A DNA stretch of 64,000 nucleotides from Isoetes taiwanensis (taxonomy: Eukaryota > Streptophyta > Lycopodiopsida > Isoetales > Isoetaceae). The stretch spans positions 124,001 to 188,000 of the forward strand of contig JAJEKV010000289.1 of NCBI GenBank assembly GCA_021234155.1. Direction: 5' to 3'. The notes under the pieces were generated by a model. That model saw only the letters and a list, made by a program, of their open reading frames with translations. It did no database searches and had not been told where the DNA came from. A program made the translations under genes and the position numbers. Of the stretch, positions 40,035-51,499 are shown piece by piece (position 1 is the first letter of the stretch; the number at the start of each line of letters is the position of its first letter).

Positions 40035-40350
40035 TTGACACAGCTATTTGGAGCTAGAAATTGAAACAGAGGAACATGCGCTTCTATACTGGCCAACATA
40101 TGCGCATATACGTGGTAAACATAATATTAATGTATCAGGCTTTTACTCACTTTTTAACTTCCCATCGTGTAAATTGAGCACTTATATAAAAGAGGTATTC
40201 AAAGAAAGAGAGGAGATTCGAGAACTTTTTCTTCGTGCTCATATAACTAAAGCAAGTGTTGCACTAGACTACTGCTTTTGAAACATGTTGTAATGTTTGC
40301 CATAGAGGCCTGGGGGCCTAACTGGCTTGATTAATATATTTTTATTTATT
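40035..40350 (+). pseudogene. LINE family B, 3' end fragment
   Basis: A short frame reads EEHALLYWPTYAHIRGKHNI, the last part of the LINE C-terminal Cys/His region, matching DEDHVILKCPAYSIIRDRYG of the copy at 44480. It ends TGA at 40279-40281. The 3' UTR has GAGGCCTGGGGGCCTAAC (compare ATAGGCCTGGGAGGCCTCCC at 44752) and ends in an ATTTATTTAT-rich tail. Confidence 0.75.
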
Positions 40351-42100
40351 TATAACTTAGTCAACCTTAGGGACGAGACCATTTCCACATGGCCCCATCC
40401 TATTGGGCACCCGCCACATGGACGCACCCAATTGGAGCCATTTGGTATGACATGGCAACCCTTATCTATAAATGGCCAAACCCTAGCCCGAGGCCATTTT
40501 TCTGGCTCCAACAGTCTTAGAACCTTGTTTGCACTCAAAACTCCGTTTCAAGAACCATCTACTGTGGCATAGCATAGCACAACAACCCATGAAGTGTGCG
40601 CACATTGGAAGGAGCGGGATCTACTTCGAACTCCTTGAAAGCCATGGAGATGCTGGGAGCAGGAGGGAGTTCCTCAGGAGCAGGTATTTGGAGTAGATTC
40701 CTTTGTAGGATCATCTGGAAGTTAGGATTCCAGATGAGTTAGCATTTCGTATCTATTGTAGAGCCATTCTAGAACCCTCAGTCTAGATCTTGAACCTTAA
40801 TCAATGAACCCTAATTGTAAGTTAGATGCATGTGATTAGGATTAGATGTTATTCTAATTATTTATCATATTATGTGGATATATGATGTTGGTTGGTCATG
40901 TTTGCTCCTCTTGTATTGGGAAGGGGGGTAGGGACTTAGCGGCCATTATTTAGATGAAGTTTAGACCCCTTAGTTCCTATTAGATGCGGCCTGTGCATAG
41001 GGCCCACCAGGCTACAGAGGCTATGGGGTGACTGAGCACCACATAACAGGGTTAGTAGCAAAGTGGAGGGAGGTCCCTGCTGAGCGCGGCTACTGGGACC
41101 CCATAGCGGGCTAGGCCTATAGGCGATCACTTCGTGTGGGCCGGGTGTGGGTCCGACACTTCCTAGGTCAATGGTGGATCGCCTTGACTCTCAAGAGTTG
41201 CAGGTGCTGGCCTGGCTCTTGTTTTGGGAAGTCCAGTCGGGTACGGACATGTGTCGCCACGATCCTCTAGTCATCCATGGAGCCACTATTCTCCGGGAAG
41301 GGGAGATGTAACCCTTCGTACCTCATCGAATCGGGGAGATGCAACTCGGATTAGTCTTGTTGGGTGATATCATAAGACTGCATCTTCGCCAGGTTACAGT
41401 CATGTCAGAGCCTGATTTAGCCCACCTGCAAAGTATGCACAGGAGGGGCGGATAGAGTGGTCAATCCTAGCCATTGTCTATACACAACCCCGCCGTTGTT
41501 ATATGTCGGTCTGCTCTACCTTGAGGCCCAACCATCAGGCTACCTCCCTTATGAGTCTGAGCCTGGGTAGGAGCTATTCTGCTTTACAATGTATTGATAT
41601 CTATGATGGTTGTATTGTTATTGTTAGTGCTGATGTTTATGTTTATGCTTCTGCTCTTATAGGAGCCCATAGGGGAAGGGCGCGCAAGACACCTTCGTAT
41701 CCCCTTCCCGCACCATGGCTATCCCAGATGCGGGATAGACGGAGAGTCAATGTAGCAGATGTGTTGGATGGGGGATTTCCCCCGAGATGTACGGCGAGAC
41801 ATCATATATTTGGTGGGGAGCATCACATCTCCTCCCCCCCCCCCCCCCCTCAATTATTTTCTTTGGGTACTGCAAGGGAGAGCCTCCTCTCTGCTCCACC
41901 ATTCCATGCAAAATATCAGAGTCATTCATGACACCCAACAGAGGAAGAAGGGACCATTACAGGGCGATCTCTCTTCGCATGAAAATTTGCAAACCGAGCA
42001 AGTTGAGGAAACAAGTCAGCAAGCTGAGGACCATTGAGCAATTGCAAGGCATACTTCAAAAATATATGGTCACTTTTCACAACCGCACAGTCAAGAAGAC
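40351..42100. other. No supported gene; retroelement-like leader sequence and C16 homopolymer
   Basis: 40370-40560 has a TATA-box-like CTATAAATGG followed by AACCCTAG, reminiscent of LTR promoter and R regions, but no paired LTR or PBS was found. 40900-41760 is GC-richer and uncharacterised. A run of 16 C lies at 41834-41849. Open frames here have no family signature. Confidence 0.4.
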
Positions 42101-42109
42101 CACAACCAG

Positions 42110-42790
42110 AAGGAAGAGAGGCTTGTTAGCTTCTCGACAAGAGAGTGGGCCAAATGAGTACCCAGACCCTTAGCAATATTGATAAGAAAATCCGGCACCA
42201 AGAGATCAGGAGGAAGATTAGGAATTGGAAACCAACATGGCATCTTAAGAGCATGAGCCATAGTAGGAGCCAATTCAGGGGAGTAGGGCTGATATAAAAT
42301 ATAATCACTCTACATTGGATCCACACCACATGCTACCAATTGCTTAACAACAACAACATCATAAAAAACAATCAAGAAGAACTTTCTATCCAGCATTTTA
42401 AAGTTCGATAAGGTAGTAGCCCTATTCTCCGAAGATGGCCAGTCAACCAATAAGCAAGCTTTCTAGTATCAAGAAATGCTCCAGTATATTGATCAACCAC
42501 ACTAAACGACATCAAATTACCAATATCAAATCATGATCAATCTCAACAACATTGTACCCAGACGCTTGAAGAGTATTCTTACACATTTCAGGCTGATAAA
42601 AAACTTCAACAGGAGGTAATTGAAGCTCCAACTGAGTCTCCTTTGCCCTTAACTCACCCAAGAGGTTACTGAGATCTTTCTTATTATCTTGAATCATCAC
42701 ATCAATAGCTGTAGCAACACGAACTGCAGAAGTAGTTGACGACAAGTTCTTGATCCAATCACTAAAGCGCTCCCTGCTAGCATTTACTCC
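42110..42790 (-). pseudogene. LINE ORF1-like fragment (DUF4283-like)
   Basis: Minus-strand frames read an N-terminal part (SSTTSAVRVATAIDVMIQDN, about 42745) and then, with interruptions, a stretch like PEMCKNTLQASGYNVVEIDH, DTRKLAYWLTGHL and ELAPTMAHALKMPCWFPIPN, then LPPDLLVPDFLINIAKGLGT. The last part fits the 'W-x-P-x-LPxxLxxxxxLxxIAxxLG' signature of the DUF4283 domain found in plant LINE ORF1 proteins. Stops and shifts are frequent. No RT of the same orientation is adjacent. Confidence 0.45.
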
Positions 42791-42791
42791 A

Positions 42792-43234
42792 GGATCAAGC
42801 TAATGTTTCGATCAAGTTAGAGCATCTTTTTTGCATGTTTGGTCGAGTTGCCATTTTTATTCCTGATTTTGTCCAACTCCAAAATAGTCGTGTGCTGGCT
42901 TCCATCGTTTGCTTAGACTTAGATAACAATTTTGTTTTATGAAGTACTTGATCCACAAAGTGATAATGTTTTTGGCAGTATACTATATAAAAGATCATAA
43001 AGCACACTCTAGCAATGTAATTTCATGGATAGTCATGGTGGTAGGATATGCTCAGTGTGGATGGATATAACCACCTTGCTCCGGTATGGAAGTCTCATAG
43101 GGACAAGGGTTGTGTTTGTAGAAATATCTGTGAAAATTGTCATGACATGACGAATTAAACGAGCCTTAATGCTTTTTTAACAGATGCAGTTACATGATTT
43201 AAAGTTAAATAACATTGCTTTACTAGCATTCCTT
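42792..43234. repeat. Segmental duplication S1, left part
   Basis: Matches 48718-49122 plus 50077-50155, for example ATCAAGTTAGAGCATC / ATCAAGTTAGGGCAC and TTGTCCAACTCCAAAA / TCGTCCAACTCAAAA. Split from its right part by LINE-B. Confidence 0.8.
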
Positions 43235-44793
43235 ATGACAAAGTTCCCAGGAATAGATTATGGGAAAGAATGGAGCAATTATATGTCCCTAAACACTTGC
43301 AGGATGCAGTTCAAATACTCTATGAGAAAGTTTTAGTACAGTTATCGATGCCATTCAAAAGTGAGATACCAGATACAGTTGAAAGTAACACTGGAGTTAA
43401 ACAAGGATGCCCCTTGTCTCCTACTATATTTGGTCTCTTTATTGACAGCTTGGAAGAATGGTTACATAATAACTGTGATGGAGGCACTGAGATTCAAGGA
43501 TATGTGATCCAATTGCTCTTATATGCTGATGATGTGGTGCTATTTGCACGATCCTGTGTACACATGCAAAGAATTACTTGATCAATTGGCTGCTTTCAGA
43601 ATAAAAACGGGATGCAAGTAAATCTAGAGAAGACTAAAACCATGACAAGAGGGTGCACTCAAGCAGAACAGGGGGTTTCTATTTGGGTGAAAAAGTTGAG
43701 ATATGCGAGACATATAAATATCCGGGACTTACTATTAGCGTGAATCATAAATGGCATCAATGCATACAACAAAGAATTGAAAGCGGGCAGAAGGCACTGT
43801 ATTCTATGCAAAGCATGTGCAGGAAAACCCACATATGGGCATGGCCACTAAAGAAAAAACTGTATGAATCTCTAGTCCAAAGCATAGTATTATATAGGGC
43901 TGAAATTTGGGGACCGTAATGCCTAAAAGGCTCTTGGGATGATATTGAACAGGTACACAAGAAGTTTCTCAGCTGGAATTGGGTGTAAAGGCGCAAAACC
44001 CCATATCCGATGATGTTAAATAATGCGGCACTATGCCACTTGAAGGGGAAGCTTTACTCAAATGCATTAGGTACCTTGCTAAAATAAAAAAGATGGATGC
44101 CACACGCATTCCTTATTATGCTTGCCTGAACACTGAACATAAAGGATGGTTTGCTGATGTCAAGACATGGCTTGAAAGATGGGATATCATGTGGGAAGAG
44201 GCAATTTCCATTGACAACCTGAGAACATGGGTCTATGAAAAGGTTAGAAGAAAAATGTGGATGAGCCCAAAGACTAAGATGATATTGTACAAGATGCATA
44301 TGAATCCTACATTGGATGAGGCAATACATCTAAAGGAGAACTTACGATAAAGAAGAGGCACAATATCAGTAGAATCTGGCTCAGCTCGCACCATCTAGGT
44401 GTGGAGGTTGGGAGATGGGGTACTACTCCGAGAACCATGAGATGCTGCAAAGTATGCGGCAAAGATGAGATAGAAGATGAAGACCATGTCATACTTAAGT
44501 GTCCAGCCTATAGTATAATACGAGACAGATATGGCATCAACGTGCCTGATTTACATACCTTTTTTGGATTGGAAGGAATTAGAATTGGATCCTTTTTAAT
44601 TGAGACTCTACAGCATAGAGAGAGTTGTACTAAAAATGTAAATACCCTAATAGAAGAAGAGGATGCATTGAGTGAGAGTGAGGAATTGGATGAGAAATTG
44701 GAAACTCATCTAATTTTTTATGACTATGATGTATAATAATGTCGTCTTATAGGCCTGGGAGGCCTCCCAAAAGACGTAATACACTTCACTTCA
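43235..44793 (+). pseudogene. LINE family B, 5'-truncated reverse transcriptase with (ACTTC)n tail
   Basis: Starts abruptly in the RT at YDKVPRNRLWERMEQLYVP, then GVKQGCPLSPTIFGLFID and the catalytic LLLYADDVVLFA (about 43516-43551). After frameshifts come YKYPGLTISVNHKWHQ, LVQSIVLYRAEIWGP and a C-terminal Cys/His cluster (CCKVCGKDEIEDEDHVILKC, about 44443-44502). The frame ends at TAA (44734-44736). The tail is TACACTTCACTTCACTT, a pentamer repeat. Domain order is that of LINE-A but the sequence is clearly different. Lesions: shift near 43580, stop at 43919, shift near 44030, and stop at 44348. Confidence 0.9.
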
Positions 44794-45175
44794 CTTAGGT
44801 ATATGCCACAGTATGGCAGTAGATGAAGGTAAACAAATATATAAATCTATTGTTAGCGTTGGCCTAGAACAGAACACCATAGTTAAAACAACCATATTGA
44901 ATATGTACCCTAAATGTGGTATTTTCTTTATACAAGACACTCATTTGACCAAATCCTTAAGCACAACATAAGCTCATTTAGAATGAGCGCAACATATGTC
45001 CAGCATGGGAATCAAGCTATTTAACTCTTCAAAGAGATCAATTTAAAGACGTTTGAGGCATGAATTTGAGTATCATTCGAAGATGTCAAGAACAACCACC
45101 TAAGATGGGTAGACACATTGTTATTGTCAAAGTACCTTTAAGGTCTTGAAAGTTTTCTGGTTGAGTTATTGTATG
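44794..45175. repeat. Segmental duplication S1, right part
   Basis: TAGGTATATGCC...GGCAGTAGATGAAGGTAAAC matches 50159-50200 onward. The repeated TTTGAGGCA and GTAGACACATTGTTATTG units are shared with 50400-50672. Confidence 0.8.
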
Positions 45176-45231
45176 GTAAGAAAAAACTTTTGTAGATTTT
45201 CTTACAAATTTCTTATAAGGGGAATGTATAA

Positions 45232-45983
45232 GGCTGCGTTCCCATGCGCCTTCGATTGGCAAGATTCAAAGGAGGTGACCGGAAAGTTCAGAAACCCCCC
45301 TGAATTTCTGAAAAATCCAAGCCCGACTTGGAAGTTGACCTCAAATTATGAGGTTAAATATGAATATAGGAACTCGTCGGACTTCACCTTTATGGAAAAG
45401 ACCGTTGGGGCCAATCCAGCCCTGCCCTCCAATCATATTGCGACATGTGTTACTGCTTCTTTCTCTAAAAGCGGTGCAAATTTTTTACACCACATTCTGC
45501 CATTTTTTACTCGCTTTTTGTTCTGTTTTACCCTTGATTCTATTTTTTCCACCAGTAATTCTACTGGGCTGTGCCACGTGGCAGTGCTGGATTGGCTCCA
45601 ACCGCCTTTTTCGTTATGCCAAAGTCGCTCCAGGCTTGATTCCGGAGGGTCAACCCATCCTCCCTGCTGGAATCAAGCCCGGAGGGACTTTTCCTTATAC
45701 GTCAAGGTAAGTCAGTGTGTATTCCGGCAATTTCTTCATCCATCCTAATCCAGAATAGCAACTCACCCCCAAAAACCTGTAGAATCCGGTCTGCACCTTA
45801 CCTTGACGTAGTGGAAACAGGAAGGGGTCAGGCATTCTTGCCAGCCCCCTGACTTGCAGATCCGGTCGCGCCTCAACGGCACTCTCGAATTTTGCAGGCC
45901 AGGGGGCTGGCAAAAATGCGCTCTCCCTTCCCGTTCCACATCACAAGAAATTTAGAATCGTGTTTGTTTCATGGGAACTACCC
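45232..45983. mobile_element. PIF/Harbinger-like MITE candidate (TAA target duplication)
   Basis: Flanked by TAA on both sides (45229-45231 and 45984-45986). The left end GGCTGCGTTCCCATG pairs with the reverse complement of the right end GGGTAGTTCCCATG. TAA or TTA duplications and GGSNNNGTTC-type ends are typical of Harbinger MITEs. The interior has hairpins (CTTGATTCCGGAGGG with its complement at 45665-45685; CAGCCCCCTGACTTGC with GGCCAGGGGGCTGG). No transposase. Confidence 0.65.
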
Positions 45984-46241
45984 TAAGAGCTATACAAATT
46001 TCAGGTTGGTAACTTGAAGTATTAGACTATGTAGAGAAACTTTCAAAAGGTATTGAACGTTCTTATACGGAGACAATTTAGCCCGCCTACTTTTATTGGC
46101 TCCCGAAGAGTAGCTTTGAAGCCAAAATATAAACCACACAACGCCTATTTGATATTGATTGACGTATAAATAACACAACAGACACAGAATGCTTGTCATC
46201 GCATTCTTCGGCCCCCGCTACGATTTGCAGATCTATCTACT

Positions 46242-47768
46242 ATGGGTACTCTGATTGGGGATTCTGAGAGTTTTGATTCCCGCAGACTTGAATCCCCTCC
46301 AAAAGATACCTTCAACCTTGCCTATTGTATCTTCTTTGCCCTTGGAGCCGGATTACTTTTCCCTTGGAATGCCATCATCACTGCAGTTGATTATTTTGCT
46401 TTTCTTTACCCATCTGCTCATGTAGATAGGACATTTTCTGTGGCTTACCTGGTACCTGCCTTCATTTTCCTTCTTTACCTAATTGTATATGGGCGCTATT
46501 ATAGTCCAAAGATCCGCATCAATGTTGGTCTTTTTATGTATCTGCTATGCACCATTTCAATCCCACTTATGGATGGATTATTTATCAAAGGTGGACATGG
46601 TACAGCTACAACTCTGGGAATCACTATTGCAGCTGCAGCTTTGACAGGAGTTGGGGATGCTTTGGTGCAGGGTAGCCTTGTTGGTTTTGCAGGAGGGTTG
46701 CCAAATCGTTACATGCAGGCTCTTGTCGCGGGGACTGCAGGTTCTGGTAAGTTCATTTCCTTGCCCTCATTCTTGGATTTTGTCAAATTATGGTTTATAC
46801 CATATGTCAATCAGAATATATACTTTTAGTTCCAATTTTCCTTCTGTAAATGAGTTTTCCTACATTATGTTGGAGGTGGCCCTGCCTCTGTTAGGATAAG
46901 AATGGACAAGTGTGGTATCATATACTGAATGTAAATGTTTCTGGAATTAAGTCTTAACTGGTATATGTTAGATTACTGGCAGGTGTCTTGGTGTCTTTCT
47001 TATGCATTCTTACAAAAGCTGCCTCCCAATAATGAAGAAGGACTCAAAAGAAGCGCCAATTTGTACTTCTTTGTAGGCATTGGATTTATGATTATTTGTA
47101 TTGTATCCTACAACTTTGTTGACAGATTACCAGTCATGCGTTATTACAAATCTCAGAGATATCTAATACCAGAATCAGCACATTTATTGAATGAAGAAGT
47201 TGCCCAATATATGCCTGGAGACCTTGATAGTTTAAAAACCTCCAGTGTTCCAGATAGTTTTGAAGTTTTCCAACCAGTAAGTTACTTGGAGGTGTTAAAG
47301 AAAACTCAAGGTTTAGCCTTGTGTCTAGTACTCATATATGTTACAACTTTGACCATCTTCCCTGGTGCTGTCACTGAAGATGTACATTCAGCTTATCTAG
47401 GCGACTGGTATCCTGTTTTGCTAGTGACATGCTACAACATTGGTGACTTGGTTGGAAAATCATTTACTGCCTGCTGTCTCATTCAAAAATCATCTATACT
47501 TCTCTGGAGTTGTGTGATTCGGGTGCTATTTATCCCCATTTTTGCTGGATGCTTACATGGACCTCATTTCTTGAGGACAGAGCTTGCCATCTTCACATTG
47601 ACTTCCTTACTGGGAATTACAAATGGCTACTTGACAAGCGCAGTGATGATTAAGGCACCACAAGTTGTTTCATCTCGAGAAATAGAGACCACTGGTATAA
47701 TCATGGTGGTATTCCTAATGGCTGGACTTACAGCAGGTTCTGTCCTGGCATGGACATGGATTCTTTGA
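46242..47768 (+). CDS. ENT: Equilibrative nucleoside transporter (ENT family), apparent frameshift in exon 2
   Basis: The only host-type gene in the window. ENT proteins move nucleosides across membranes and usually have 11 transmembrane segments. Exon 1 (46242-46746, ATG with a short hydrophilic N-terminus) reads CIFFALGAGLLFPWNAIITA, the family's N-terminal signature, and GVGDALVQGSLVGFAGGLP. A 236-bp GT-AG intron (46747-46982) follows. Exon 2 starts GVLVSFLCILTKA, as in plant ENTs, but then runs to a stop unless 1 nt is removed near 47020-47030. Beyond that it is open as RSANLYFFVGIGFMIICIVS, a loop, YNIGDLVGKSFTACCLI and the last membrane segments to TGA 47766-47768. The total of about 430 residues is normal for the family. 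The single shift may be a real lesion, an assembly error or an unrecognised splice choice. Confidence 0.85.
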
Positions 47769-48717
47769 ACGAGCCTTGCAGCTTAGCTCTTAGTATTCCG
47801 AGATTCTTTAAACATTCACTGAATATATGCCCATGAGCTTTTGGTACCATCTTGATATCTAGCCCAACATACATACAGTTACGTCGAAAAAGCTTTTCCC
47901 TCTTCGGAGACCTTCTATTGAAGCCAAAGACAGAAATCCTTTGTTCATTATAAAAAGTATCAGGAATAAGTGGCAAGAAGGGATACGCAATTTGTGATAA
48001 AAGAAGGTGTTGTACTCAATTTTGAGTGCAATTTTCAATCTCAAATATATATATAAACAATTTGTTTAAGCAACAATGATGTCATCAATACTTCATGAAT
48101 GCCATGTTAAGGCATTTATTCTATTGTTTTGTAGTCCTGAAGGAGCAATTCATCAAGTTAGCAGAAGAACAACTCATTAAATTAGCACAGCATGAGACCA
48201 AGAAGGAGCCACCCTGTCAGCCGCGTGCATATGATGATGATTTTGGGCTAGCAAACTGCAGAACCGATTTGATGTTGTATGTATGACAATTATTTTTGTT
48301 CTGTTCATTTGCGTGCCAATCTTAGGAAAGGAGTGGACTGCCATCCAAAACCATCCAGAATCATGCAAATACAATGAGCAGAATGTGATTTAACACTGTT
48401 GTCCCTGCAATTGAATGCAAAGTGTATCGTATACGCAAGCAATGGCTTCTGTATTATCTTTGCAGATAGAGGTATGCATTGGACTATTTTATATTGCCCC
48501 TATCCACAAGTTTATGGGCATTGCTTCATTAGTAAGGCCTGATACTGTACTGCAATCATCTGCACGCATACACATCTCTTGTAGTTTACATTTGCTAAGC
48601 ATTGAATTCTATGCAACGACAACTTGCTCAAGCATTCCATAACGTGGTTATTCACTTGTCTTTGTTGGGCGTAAGGCACAATTAACTTCTTATCTTGGCA
48701 TATAGCTCTTTGTTCGA
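47769..48717. other. No gene seen; 3' flank of ENT
   Basis: AT-rich. It includes the likely ENT 3' UTR and has no recognisable coding or repeat feature, apart from an ATATATATAT stretch at 48047. Confidence 0.4.
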
Positions 48718-50660
48718 CTGCAAGCTGATGTTCTGATCAAGTTAGGGCACTTTTTTATGCATGTTTGACCGGAATTGCCATTTCCATTCCTAATTTCGTC
48801 CAACTCAAAAAATGTCGTATACTATCACAGGAACTGGCATTCGTTGTTTTGCACAGACTTAGATGATGGTTTTGTTTTATGCAAGTTTTTAGTATTCTTT
48901 TATGAAGTACTGGGTCCACCGAGTGATACTGTTCTTGGCAGTATGCTATGCAAAAGATTTTAAAGCACATGTGAAACAACATACTCTGGCAACGTACCTT
49001 CTTGGATGGTCATATTGGTAGGATATGCTCAGCGTGGAAGTATGTAAACACCCTGCTTCATTGTGGAAGTCTCGTAGGAACAAAGGTTGTGTTTGAAGAA
49101 ATATCTATGACAATTGTCATGAATTTCTCTTCAATGTTTGAGTCAGTTTCATAGTGTTCCTTTAATGAAGCAATGCGTTTGCAACTATGTTGATCAAATC
49201 TACATCTGATATAAAAGACATCTCATAACATCTCTTTATAATTTAAGTAGCTATGAATGCTCGACGAACAAAAGCATACGAAACAAGTTGTTAAGCCATG
49301 CACAAATCAAAACCATAGACAAATAACCTTAGCTATTTTCAAGGGTTATTTTAATCATTTTTTTTTGGCAATTGTTTCAACTTTGAAGGAGGGTCTCTAT
49401 TTATCTCGCATCCACAAAGGTACCATCAAGTCTGATGAATTGGGTCGTTTCCTTTTTGCCTCAAAACCATCACATTTGGGGCATTTATCCTTAAGCTATA
49501 ATGAAAAAGCTTTCTAGCACTTATTTTTTCAAAATTTACTAATACATTGTACCAAGATGTGTACGTTCTATGACCCATATTGCTGCTCTCTAGATACGTC
49601 ATATCATGACTGCACCATAAATAAATCTACCTACTCTTTCACATTCTTCTAGTGTATGGTTGATTGATGAACAGCTTTAACTGATGAACATCTTTGACTA
49701 GAAAAGAAGTGAAAAGTATGCGAACAAAAGCCATTGGTTGGTGGGTGACGGATACTACATACTCACAAAGAGTTGGAGGATTGGTTGCCAAGAATAAGAG
49801 GATCTCGAACAAGATAAGGAGAATCAAGTTGCATCAGTATGTATGCCTAATTCCTAGGAACACTAGCATCCTACCTATTGAAATCGAGAATTTCCGATAG
49901 GGAAAAAAAAATTGCAGGAAGTTTTCCGGTCAAAATCAGTGGGTTTCTTTATATTTTTCCGGATGAAATCTAGAATTTTATAGGCTCCTTCCACCTAACT
50001 TAAATTTTGTAAGAAATATACTTGTTAGGTTTTTAGAGTTTGTCCCACACTGAGTTGCATGTGTTCTTATGCCCAACATGACAAGTTAAACAAGCTCTAA
50101 TGTTCTTTTACAATTACATGAATTAAAGCTGGATAATATTGCTTTATTAGCATTCTTTAGGTATGTGCCAATGTTAATGGCAGTAGATGAAGGTAAACAA
50201 ATATATCAATCTATTCTTAGCATTGGTCTAGAATGGAACAACATTGTTAGAACAACTGTATTGAAACCTGTAGTGTAGTATTTTGGGCTATACAAGACAG
50301 TTATTTGGGTTATACAAGCACAACATAAGCTCATGGACGATGAGGGCAATATATGTCCAGTATGGGAATCAAAGCTATTTAACCCTTCAAAGAGATACAA
50401 TTCAAAGGCATTTGAGGCACAAATATCAGTACTATTGGCAGATGTCAAACATCAACCACCTATCCTTGTATTCAACCAACCATCCTTGTATGCTAGCAAG
50501 AGCTAACAAGAACAAACACGTTGTTATTGTCAAAGTAACAATTTAAAGGTATTTCAGGCATAAATCTCAGCATTGTTTGAAGATGTCAACGTCAACCACC
50601 TGACGTCAAAGTACCCCTAAGGTATTAATTCGATGGATCAACTAACAAGGGTAAGTAGAC
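48718..50660. repeat. Segmental duplication S2 (partner of S1)
   Basis: Diverged direct copy of 42792-45175. It lacks LINE-B (empty site CATTCTTTAGG at 50151-50161) but contains 954 bp (49123-50076) absent from S1, between two CATGA copies. S1 has CATGACATGA at the same point. Confidence 0.8.
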
Positions 50661-50671
50661 ACATTGTTATT

Positions 50672-50804
50672 GTGCTGCGCTTTTTGTATTGGGTCCCATA
50701 GGCTGATTGGTCTCCGTGGACGATAAAAACAATTCTATTCTATTCTATTCTATTCTATTCTATTCTATTCTATTCTATTCTATTCTATTCTATTCTATTC
50801 TATT
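50672..50804 (+). repeat. LINE-A 3' tail with about 14 ATTCT units
   Basis: TGGGTCCCATAGGCTGATTGG ... GACGATAAAAAC followed by (ATTCT)n. An extremely 5'-truncated LINE-A copy that keeps only about 60 bp of 3' UTR. Confidence 0.9.
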
Positions 50805-51499
50805 ATTTGATGGATCAAAAGCAACCACTCTTACGACTATTTAATAGTGCTTATCTACATCACAAATGAAAAGCAAAGCATTCTATGCATTGTGTATATG
50901 TCCAACTTTCAATGAAGTTGAGAAATAAGGTTTTGGTGATCTCACTAGATTGTTTATATGTCACATATTTAGAAAATATTACGAGTTGTATAACAATGTT
51001 TAGTTTTGAGCCTTAATTATGTCTTCAAACATCCATGTTGGCAAGGCACACAAAATTGTATCCAAACCTATAGTTCAAAACGCATGCATGCCCATACAAT
51101 ACGAACAACTAACCATAACAAGGTGTTGTGGCACAATGGATTGCCCCCTAGAAAGATGTTAGAAAATGGTGTTGTGAGTACCATTTTCCAAGAAATGTGA
51201 AAAATGTCGCATCTGTATGAGAACTTGTGTGTGTAATGTAATGTCAAATACCGAAATAGATATAAATATTGACGTGACAGCTATAAATTGTTATGAAATT
51301 GAAAATTGTTGATTATAAGGCCACAAACCATTGATAATATATGTACATGTTAGATTGTTTATGCCAATGTTTTTCGTAGCATTTGATTTGATTACATTGT
51401 TGGACTCAAGTTATAATCATATATGCAGCAGCATTGCGATTACATCTGGCTGAAAAGCCTCCTCAAACAAACATGTGTGTATTAGAAAGTCCGCCACAT
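50805..51499. other. No gene seen
   Basis: AT-rich sequence between a LINE tail and the PPR pseudogene. No supported feature. Confidence 0.4.

Noticed and set aside
40505-40525. Right terminus of an AACAARG element (AACCTTGTTTG)
   Set aside because: The subterminal GTGCG and GGAATCTTT sequences are missing and no partner end was found; most likely chance.
40370-41520. Solo Gypsy LTR
   Set aside because: TATA-like and AACCCTAG motifs are present, but there is no second LTR, PBS, polypurine tract or target duplication.
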